In this document: in pieces, positions 28,327-35,536 of the stretch
Numbering within the stretch: the first letter of the stretch is position 1
Layout: each line of letters opens with the position of its first letter
NCBI GenBank assembly: GCA_016936495.1
Contig: JAFGXT010000329.1
Span: 1 to 35,536, forward strand
Direction: 5' to 3'
Length of the DNA: 35,536 nt
Source of the DNA: Victivallales bacterium
GTDB lineage: Bacteria; Verrucomicrobiota; Lentisphaeria; Victivallales; SZUA-371
Program-made: the position numbers and the translations under genes
Notes under the pieces: generated by a model
The model's database searches: none
What the model was told of the DNA's origin: nothing
What the model saw: the letters and a program-made list of their open reading frames with translations, nothing else

Positions 28327-28741
28327 TGCGTGCTTCCAGTTGTTGCAACAAAGTTTTTGCGTCGGCAATGAATGCCAGAGCCGCGTTGAACACTTCATCC
28401 GCCGTATCCGCATTATAAGTGTGGCTGGTCATGTTGCGGGCACGATGATAATCCATCCAACGCTGAACATCGGTAATAAGTTTATGTTCAGCGGCATAGC
28501 GAAACAGCTCATGCCGGGTGACGCCGTCAACATAAGTTGATCCCAGATTGTGCTCAAGCCAACGTTTAATGAACTTCCAGCACAGCTCATAAGTAAATTC
28601 GAAGTTCTGAATGACTCCGGCTCGCAATCCGTTGCGCAGCACTTCGTCAAACGACGCCATCAACACAGGATCGTTAACCCGTGTTATTATGTCGCTTAGC
28701 GAGGCCGTCGCCTTTTTCAAGCTGTCCAGCTCCAGTATCAT
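28319..28741 (-). CDS. HEPN-domain protein (HepT-like toxin / HI0074-family)
   Basis: Frame 28319..28831; likely start at 28741 (MILELDSLKKATASLSDII). Contains RNMTSHTY = RX4HXY; overlaps the downstream MNT start by 8 nt. Confidence 0.88.
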   Translation of the reverse strand: MILELDSLKKATASLSDIITRVNDPVLMASFDEVLRNGLRAGVIQNFEFTYELCWKFIKRWLEHNLGSTYVDGVTRHELFRYAAEHKLITDVQRWMDYHRARNMTSHTYNADTADEVFNAALAFIADAKTLLQQLEARND

Positions 28742-29015
28742 AGTTCGACTCCTTATTCCACATCGCCTTTTATTTGCATTATTTGCGCGAAGACTCTGAC
28801 TTACTATAAAACGACTGACTGCCGATTGCAAGTTGAATTATGAGCAAGGTCTCATTCTGCCCGGATATCATCCAGCAATTCCGAATGAATGGAACTGAGA
28901 TCATTGGGCGATGCAGGCACCAAAAATCAGGCAATGCGGTAGCAGCACCTGCGTGAGAGGGTGTAAGTGGTTTATGGTTTTCAGGACGATTTAAGGGGTT
29001 TGTAGGTGTGTGGTG

Positions 29016-29114
29016 AAAATGCTCTAACGGCTTATTAATGCGCATTCTTTCCATACATCAAGCTCAAAAACTCAGCAAAATCATTCCTTAAGTTGTCTGA
29101 CCTCAGATTTCAGA
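29016..29114. repeat. 99-bp direct repeat, copy 1
   Basis: aaaatgctctaacggcttattaatgcgcattctttccatacatcaagctcaaaaactcagcaaaatcattccttaagttgtctgacctcagatttcaga; two mismatches to 31080-31178. Confidence 0.95.
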
Positions 29115-29295
29115 GTATGCGGACAACGTGTTGTATATCATATCAACATTCATCGGTGGGCATCATTCGGTACTCGCCTGGTACACCTCAATGCGATACT
29201 TGCAATCGGTAGTCAGAGGTTTATAGTAAGTAAAGGAGAGTGTAGTAGTCCCAGCTAAGCGCAAATGTGGTCAATAATCAGTTAGGAGGAATCAT

Positions 29296-30234
29296 ATGTG
29301 CAAGGTAATGTTTTTTTGTATTGCGTTATGTTCGTTTCCTTTTATCGTAAGCGCCGATGATCTGTCGCAAATTATTAAAAAAATCCAAGCGACAGAAACA
29401 GTAGAAAAAGGAGATGCCTCCATTGGTGCAATTGAGTTTGCGCAAAAAAGATTCTATGAAGAATTTTTTATGACAATGTTTGAATCGTTGCCTTTATTAT
29501 CAAAAGAGAAGCAAAAAATATTGATAAATCGCGAAATAGCTATGGCGCAGAGGTTAAGATATGCAATCTGGGAGATGTGTCCCCAGGAATGGACTATTTT
29601 TAAGAATAGGTATGCAGATGAAAAATTAGTTTTATTTGAAAGTGTGAACTGCTTAAGTAATAATGATTTTATTTTAGGTTATACTGTCGGGATTGGTTCT
29701 GTTTCAGGAGATAAAATTAATCTGGCAATACGTCTTTATGATTCAACGAATGCTTTCAGCATCACTACGATGGCTCTAGAAAAATCTTATGACTTTATTA
29801 AAGATTGGAATAGTTTTGTTGATAAAACAAATGCAGAAAGTTCAAAAAATGTAGATTACACTGTTTTTGATCTTGAAAAAGTCAGGATAATAGGTGAAAT
29901 TTCTATTCCGTTTATGGAATTTATATGTGATAATTTTTATGCAATCCAACATCATGTTTTGGCTGAACTCGCGAAAGAGTCAGGTAGCCCCAATATGAGA
30001 AATAAGATATTAGATATTAAAAGAATTTATATTGATGCTCCAATTACGAGGAATGAATATGAATGGGATTTTTTGAAGGCAAAACAAGGTAAATTACTTT
30101 TTTATTCCAGAAAAGTGGATAAAGATAGAATACCACTCTACTATGAGAAGGGGTTTATTCTTAAAACTAGTGCTGATGTATCAATAAAAATGCCTGTTTC
30201 TGGTGCATATATAAAATATGATACAATTGATTAA
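29296..30234 (+). CDS. Hypothetical secreted protein, AT-rich
   Basis: 312 aa; N-terminal signal-like segment MCKVMFFCIALCSFPFIVSADD; GGAGG 6-7 nt before ATG. No family recognised. Confidence 0.75.
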   Translation: MCKVMFFCIALCSFPFIVSADDLSQIIKKIQATETVEKGDASIGAIEFAQKRFYEEFFMTMFESLPLLSKEKQKILINREIAMAQRLRYAIWEMCPQEWTIFKNRYADEKLVLFESVNCLSNNDFILGYTVGIGSVSGDKINLAIRLYDSTNAFSITTMALEKSYDFIKDWNSFVDKTNAESSKNVDYTVFDLEKVRIIGEISIPFMEFICDNFYAIQHHVLAELAKESGSPNMRNKILDIKRIYIDAPITRNEYEWDFLKAKQGKLLFYSRKVDKDRIPLYYEKGFILKTSADVSIKMPVSGAYIKYDTID

Positions 30235-30454
30235 ATAACTAGGCCGAAAAAATGAAATCATATAAAGTTTTGATAGCGTATTGCTTAAGAATAAAGCGCA
30301 ATACCGCAGTTTGTACTGATTCTAAATCAAAGTGGTAAAACCGTCCACTCCGTGCGACTTTTTTGCTAAACCGGAATTTCCCCGGCTTAAGTCGCCGATT
30401 AACCATTCAACTTTAAATCTATTTTTCGCCACAGCTCAAGCTAAGAATTAAAAA

Positions 30455-30688
30455 TTAAACGCATCCTACCCCACGTCCTAAACGCCGTCGCTGCAGTAAG
30501 TGAATCACCAACACGACCACAAATGCTCCCAGCACCGGCAGACCAAGAAGCAGCGCGTAGAAAGTAGCCGCGAACGCATCCTCGTAACGACCGGGGAAAT
30601 AGTAGTCGGCACGAATCACATAAAAATAGGACAGATAGAGGGCATCGGCTGCGAGCAAGCTGCCAAGAACCCAGAGTGATGTCTTCAT
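30455..30688 (-). CDS. Small membrane protein
   Basis: 77 aa with two TM segments (MKTSLWVLGSLLAADALYLSYFYVI; ATFYALLLGLPVLGAFVVVLVIHLL); GAAGGA upstream of ATG on the minus strand. Confidence 0.55.
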   Translation of the reverse strand: MKTSLWVLGSLLAADALYLSYFYVIRADYYFPGRYEDAFAATFYALLLGLPVLGAFVVVLVIHLLQRRRLGRGVGCV

Positions 30689-31079
30689 GCTGTGTGGTTC
30701 CTTCGATTTGACGAGTTACATTGTTTTCGTTTCATTGTGGTTATCAGGTGTGCATAATTTTATTATCCAAGCTCAATTCAATATACTTTTTTGCTGTTTA
30801 CCTTTGTTGAAGTTATTTTTTTTGTGCCATTTTTTACTTCTGGGATATTTTACGTTACCGGTGTCCTGAATATGCATTTTTTCAATCTGTTCCACAAGCA
30901 TAACGCCGATGTTCATGCCCGTATAACGCCCCTTGAATCCGCTGTCGGAATAAGTCCGATTAATTGTTTTTGTATATATACCCTTGATCTCCTCTGATGT
31001 CAACTGAAAAACCGGATTATAAACAGAAGACCGGGAGCGAATCCCTCTCAATCAGCTTAAAACTATTTTTCGCCACTAA

Positions 31080-31178
31080 AAAATGCTCTAGCGGTTTATT
31101 AATGCGCATTCTTTCCATACATCAAGCTCAAAAACTCAGCAAAATCATTCCTTAAGTTGTCTGACCTCAGATTTCAGA
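31080..31178. repeat. 99-bp direct repeat, copy 2
   Basis: 97/99 identical to 29016-29114, same orientation. Confidence 0.95.
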
Positions 31179-31280
31179 TTTACTCCAGATTCCTGACCCC
31201 AGATTCTGCCAGATTCTGTTATCCGGCAGCTGTCTCTATATCGGATTGAGTCGGATGTAACGTTTAATAAACCTGATTGT

Positions 31281-34200
31281 TTATTCTGTTTCTGTTTCTA
31301 TTTCTATTTTTATCTGTATGCTTCCGTGCTGTGTTGCTTCCAGTGGGATAGTTATGTTTACTATGCCATTATTATTTTGGGAAAAATTAAGACCTCCGGC
31401 ACTCTTTACTTTCCGTGGTTCAATGATTTTTAATTCGGATGGGGATAACAGTACGCATTCAATACTATCCCTATGTCTTTTTACAAAAGAGCTGACTGGG
31501 AATTCCACTTCTGCCGAACCGAAGTGAAATCTGAAAGGGAAAAATTTCTCTGTCAATAGATGGTCTTTGCTATTGAATGAAAAGCCTATCTCACGGCTGA
31601 AAATTATTTTTGCACGACGATTGTTTTCTTTAATAATGTATTTTACCTGTAACCACCATGCTGATTGTCCTGCTTGTTGGAAACATATCCATCGTCCTGC
31701 ATGTGGCTGATGTCTCGGATTGTCTGGATACGAACTCAGATCTCCATGAACGAGCAGATAATCTTCTCCTTGTTTGTGTTGCCCTGTGGAAATCGCTTTC
31801 AATCTAGGCCAGTTGGATGTCTCTAAAGATAAATATTCTGAACTTGTATTTCCTGCTCCGACTATATCTAGATATTGCAGATTGCCAACCCGCCGCCATA
31901 CTGCGATGTCCGCATCTGTTGCATATTCTCCATGTATAACGCTTTTCCGGTTGCCAGATGTACGGCAAATCAGCACAGCGGAGTTACCATTGCCTTCAAT
32001 TTTTATTCCGCTACCGGAATCATCTGGAATGTCATTGCATTTTTCAACTTTATTCATCCATGGCTTGTTTGAAAACGGTTCATATACCGCAGTAAATGTA
32101 CTGTCCAGTATCATGCCTTTACGTCTGATTATGATTTTTGGCATGACATTTGATGACCATGTTTGACGTTGTTCTTGTGTATGAATGGATTCATGAAGGA
32201 AACGTTGGCGTGGCGCTTCTCCGATAAAAACGCTTCCGTCAAGGGGGGATAGATAATGCAATCTGAATCCGGCCGATGGTTTTCCTGAAGCAGCTCGTTT
32301 TCCGATGCCTGGAATATCGGCGGAAAGTTTGTCCGGGTTAACTGTAATTGACCAAGGGGCGCAGTTATGGTATTCATTCAGGTTTCGAAACGCTCCGTAA
32401 TGTGGACTTTTTTGACCACGGCGCTTGAGCTTATGGGATGTGGAAACTGCTTTGCCGTCTTCGGCTAGATTATCTAGATATTTGCCGTTTTTTAAAGTTG
32501 AGGTAACGGTCTGGGGATAATCAGCAGCTCCATGTACCATATAATCGTGACATTTTCCACCTTTTACGCAGAAGAAGTCTGCCACTGCCGCTTGTCCTGG
32601 GGAAAATGGAATAGAGATTAATGTGCGTAGATACTTGGATGCTTCTTTGTAGACCGGTTCGGCGGGGTTTTGTCCGGCTCTCTGAAATTTTACCGCCAAT
32701 GGATGCAGATCACTCCATATTTGTAAATCGCCGCGATCACTGGGCAGCTGGATTTTAGAGTCCACCACCACCAGATTATGTGCGGCGCTATCCTTGCGAT
32801 AGTCATTGAAACGGGTATATCCGAGGTCAGATATGATTTCATCACCATAGGCCCATATACCAAGGTTGAGCAAATCAAAATGTGCATGGTTACCGAATCC
32901 AGAGTACTTCAGGAGTGTTTCTACCTGATTCGGATTTTCCCCCCATCCCTGCGCGGAAAATCCGAAATCTGGAACAAGTAGTGAATCGTTGTTTTCCCGC
33001 CGGAATAAAGACAGATCGGGACGATAGGTGAAGGGAATACGTGGACATGACTCCGCGTAAGTGTCGTTCAGCACATAGCGGGTGCCGTCTGGAAATGTCA
33101 GGCGTTTAAGCAGTTCATACCCGCGTGCGGTTACAGGCGGAATGCTGGCATCCCATTTTTCTTTCGCATAGCCGTCCGGCTGCTTGTAATCCTTGACCTC
33201 ATTGATGAATTTAGCGAATCCCCCTTCGAAATACTCGATGAAGTAACCGATGCTTTCTGGAAACATGCCATCGGCCATCAGAATTTTTGTCGAGGCAGCA
33301 GAAAATTTTTGCCAGGCATAAAATGCTAATTCCGGGCATCCAATGGCGTCGGCGACTTCCATGAACGTGCGGATTTGACCTCCTATGGTATTATGATACA
33401 GCGCCCAGGGGTTTGAGCGCTGATAAGCGTCGCGAAGTAGCGATTGGCGGGTCACATCAAGTATATTTTCTGCAATATTAAGTTGGGGATGATTGCTGCC
33501 TACTGCGGTGGCAACCTGTTCCCACACTTCTGCCGGTGCCGGCTTGAGCAGCGAGAGGTTGCGTGTTGGCAGTTTGAGCCCGGACGTGGCTGGGATATAC
33601 CAGCCTTCGGAAAAACCTCCGAGCACGGATGAAAACCAGTATTCATAACTGTCTGGTGGAAAGAATACCTCCGGTTTGATGTTGTGACCGCGACGACCAT
33701 AGACAGGCCAGTTGCCGGCATTTTTCCATAATTCATGCAGTAGCGCGGCTGAACGTACTGCATACTCCTGTTTTCCTGTGATTCGGTAAAGTTCAGCCAT
33801 TGCCATGGCTACCTCTGAGAGTTTGATGAATTTCGCGGTGTCAAGAAAACAAGCATGGTAAACCTTGCCTTGGGCTCCGTCATGGTAATCTAAATACCAT
33901 ATTCGTCCTTTTAGTCCAGTAACTTCCTCGGTTCCAGTCTTTGGATATTTAGCTTTGAAATCAAAATGCCCTCCTTGTTTATCAAGCAATACATCAGGAG
34001 TAGCGATGTCCCAATCGTATTGATAATCCCCACGCCGCCATTCAAAGGAAAGTTCTGGAACATAGCGGAGCAGTTCGATAAGCGGTATTTGCATATATGG
34101 ATCAATGAGCGTCATAAACTTTTTTTTGTTTGCCGTGTCGGGTTGTTGCGTTCGCATTTTTCCAGCGTATCTGAGGTTCGGGCGTAAGCTCATAATCCAA

Positions 34201-34649
34201 TCCACATATGGTGCCGGGGGGAAGATGGCGTTAGGTGGATATCCTCCTTTTATAATTCTAAAATTGCGGATTTTCGCCTTTCCTCCTCTGGATAGTCGTA
34301 TAACGATCCTGAGGCTGTGCCAGTCGTCCTTGCACAGAAGTTCAGCCTGCGCCTTTCGCCAGTCTGTTGTCGCAATATGGCTTACTTGACCGAAACGTCG
34401 GTCAAATTTGGAAGAGGGTAATACTATTTTTTCTCCTTTGTTATTGAAGGGCTGATAGCTTTCCGCGTTGACTACGCTCTTTCCGTCTCCGCAGTATTCC
34501 CATTCTATTCCGTATATATCAAGACCGCTTCCGGGCAGTTCCATTATCGGCATGACATTCAATCCTGGTTTCAACGTGATTGAATCATTTGCCACTGTTG
34601 TTATCGACAATAGAACTACAGTCATAAAAAAAATGTTTTTCATAGTCAT
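31281..34649 (-). CDS. Heparinase II/III-family polysaccharide lyase, secreted
   Basis: 1122 aa; signal-like MTMKNIFFMTVVLLSITTVANDS; FGNHAHFDLLNLGIWAYGDEIISDLGYTRFNDYRKDSAAHNLVVVD typical of heparinase II/III lyases. Confidence 0.85.
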   Translation of the reverse strand: MTMKNIFFMTVVLLSITTVANDSITLKPGLNVMPIMELPGSGLDIYGIEWEYCGDGKSVVNAESYQPFNNKGEKIVLPSSKFDRRFGQVSHIATTDWRKAQAELLCKDDWHSLRIVIRLSRGGKAKIRNFRIIKGGYPPNAIFPPAPYVDWIMSLRPNLRYAGKMRTQQPDTANKKKFMTLIDPYMQIPLIELLRYVPELSFEWRRGDYQYDWDIATPDVLLDKQGGHFDFKAKYPKTGTEEVTGLKGRIWYLDYHDGAQGKVYHACFLDTAKFIKLSEVAMAMAELYRITGKQEYAVRSAALLHELWKNAGNWPVYGRRGHNIKPEVFFPPDSYEYWFSSVLGGFSEGWYIPATSGLKLPTRNLSLLKPAPAEVWEQVATAVGSNHPQLNIAENILDVTRQSLLRDAYQRSNPWALYHNTIGGQIRTFMEVADAIGCPELAFYAWQKFSAASTKILMADGMFPESIGYFIEYFEGGFAKFINEVKDYKQPDGYAKEKWDASIPPVTARGYELLKRLTFPDGTRYVLNDTYAESCPRIPFTYRPDLSLFRRENNDSLLVPDFGFSAQGWGENPNQVETLLKYSGFGNHAHFDLLNLGIWAYGDEIISDLGYTRFNDYRKDSAAHNLVVVDSKIQLPSDRGDLQIWSDLHPLAVKFQRAGQNPAEPVYKEASKYLRTLISIPFSPGQAAVADFFCVKGGKCHDYMVHGAADYPQTVTSTLKNGKYLDNLAEDGKAVSTSHKLKRRGQKSPHYGAFRNLNEYHNCAPWSITVNPDKLSADIPGIGKRAASGKPSAGFRLHYLSPLDGSVFIGEAPRQRFLHESIHTQEQRQTWSSNVMPKIIIRRKGMILDSTFTAVYEPFSNKPWMNKVEKCNDIPDDSGSGIKIEGNGNSAVLICRTSGNRKSVIHGEYATDADIAVWRRVGNLQYLDIVGAGNTSSEYLSLETSNWPRLKAISTGQHKQGEDYLLVHGDLSSYPDNPRHQPHAGRWICFQQAGQSAWWLQVKYIIKENNRRAKIIFSREIGFSFNSKDHLLTEKFFPFRFHFGSAEVEFPVSSFVKRHRDSIECVLLSPSELKIIEPRKVKSAGGLNFSQNNNGIVNITIPLEATQHGSIQIKIEIETETE

Positions 34650-34653
34650 ATGT

Positions 34654-35406
34654 TCACCATTGTATCAGCATGTGGTAACGGATATGGTTGGGTTGAGTAT
34701 AGCCGGTTGTCAGACCGGACATTCCTGTAGCATGCCCGTCCAAGAACAGCATGTTGCAACTTTTGTTACGTCCATGCCGCAGTGCCGGGATGTTGGGCGT
34801 GGTTGAACTGGTCTGCATCACTTCACGGGAACCGGAGTCAACTAGAAATCCGAGTGTGCTGGTTTTGGGGATTTTGGAAATTTTTCGGGTTTTATTGCTT
34901 GCTGTAACCTGTATACTTTGTTCCGTCCATCCATCTGATGGATGTGAATACAAAAGTGCATAGGCACTTGGAAGGCGGGTCTGATATGAATTCAGATTGC
35001 TTGTCATAACTGATGGACAAAGCAAGGTAGGGATCTCCAACGCATTGCCGCTAGTCGGTTGTGGAGTTGAAGAAATATAATCAAGTAGTTTTGCCTGCCA
35101 TGAGCGAATTGGAGAACTCATTTCAAAAAAAGGTAGATAATCATTATAGTCGGAACAGTAAAATTTGACAGCAGTATCTATTTGTTTGAGATTGTTTAGG
35201 CAAGATATCTTTTGCGCCTGATCCCTTGCCGCACTTAACGCGGGAAGCAGTAATGATGCCAGGATCGCAATGATGGCTATAACAACCAGGAGTTCTATGA
35301 GTGTAAAAATTTTTCCGGAATAAAGTGTTGGCATCTTAACGTTTATGCCTCTGGGAAATTCCGACCTTTGGGGGGGTATGTTGCGTGGGTGTTTATAACG
35401 TCTCAT
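34654..35406 (-). CDS. Prepilin-type N-terminal cleavage/methylation domain protein (type II pseudopilin, H-X9-DG-like)
   Basis: 250 aa; [46 protein letters not shown] prepilin motif; C-terminal [20 protein letters not shown] upstream of ATG. Confidence 0.93.
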   Translation of the reverse strand: MRRYKHPRNIPPQRSEFPRGINVKMPTLYSGKIFTLIELLVVIAIIAILASLLLPALSAARDQAQKISCLNNLKQIDTAVKFYCSDYNDYLPFFEMSSPIRSWQAKLLDYISSTPQPTSGNALEIPTLLCPSVMTSNLNSYQTRLPSAYALLYSHPSDGWTEQSIQVTASNKTRKISKIPKTSTLGFLVDSGSREVMQTSSTTPNIPALRHGRNKSCNMLFLDGHATGMSGLTTGYTQPNHIRYHMLIQW

Positions 35407-35536
35407 TTTGGCAGACCTCCTTGAATGTGTTTTTGCATTAACAGTTTTTTATTAATATGTATCATTTTTTACTATTATTTAAATGACTTCAAAATCAAAC
35501 GGAACCCGATACAAGCAAGGGGTAGAATTGTTACAA

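Noticed and set aside
28779-29054. 91-aa minus ORF ahead of the HEPN gene
   Set aside because: Overlaps the direct repeat, has compositionally poor sequence and no recognisable domain.
29016-29300. Integron attC site near the tctaac...gttagg motifs
   Set aside because: Core sites do not fit RYYYAAC/GTTRRRY and no integrase is visible.

Overview
This is a gene-dense bacterial window. By inference only, it resembles Lentisphaerota/PVC: it has an H-X9-DG-style pseudopilin beside a heparinase II/III-family lyase, a zinc-ribbon Ser/Thr kinase and a LacI-type regulator. Supported genes in order: partial NAD-dependent epimerase (-), MDR dehydrogenase (-), LacI-family regulator (+), efp (+), EpmA-like EF-P lysyltransferase (+), tsaB (+), membrane protein (+), amidohydrolase (-), stand-alone thioester-reductase-like SDR (-), DUF389 membrane protein (-), GT39/ArnT-like membrane protein (-), anaerobic RNR locus (nrdD, a separate 52-aa glycyl-radical ORF, nrdG; +), DUF1737 protein (-), short uvrC (+), two identical tRNA-Glu genes (-), a 1386-aa [FeFe]-hydrogenase-like hybrid histidine kinase (+), zinc-ribbon Ser/Thr kinase (+), EF-G-like GTPase (-), zinc-ribbon protein (-), nucleoside 2-deoxyribosyltransferase-like protein (+), HEPN/MNT toxin-antitoxin pair (-), an AT-rich secreted ORF inside 99-bp direct repeats, heparinase II/III (-) and pseudopilin (-). 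The strongest leads are: (1) a split class III ribonucleotide reductase whose RVTGYF glycyl-radical motif is on its own small ORF, with the Zn-binding CPxC knuckle divided between the two proteins and a NrdR-box-like palindrome upstream; (2) a hydrogenase-like putative H2/redox sensor fused to a complete phosphorelay. All homology statements come from motif recognition; no searches were run.
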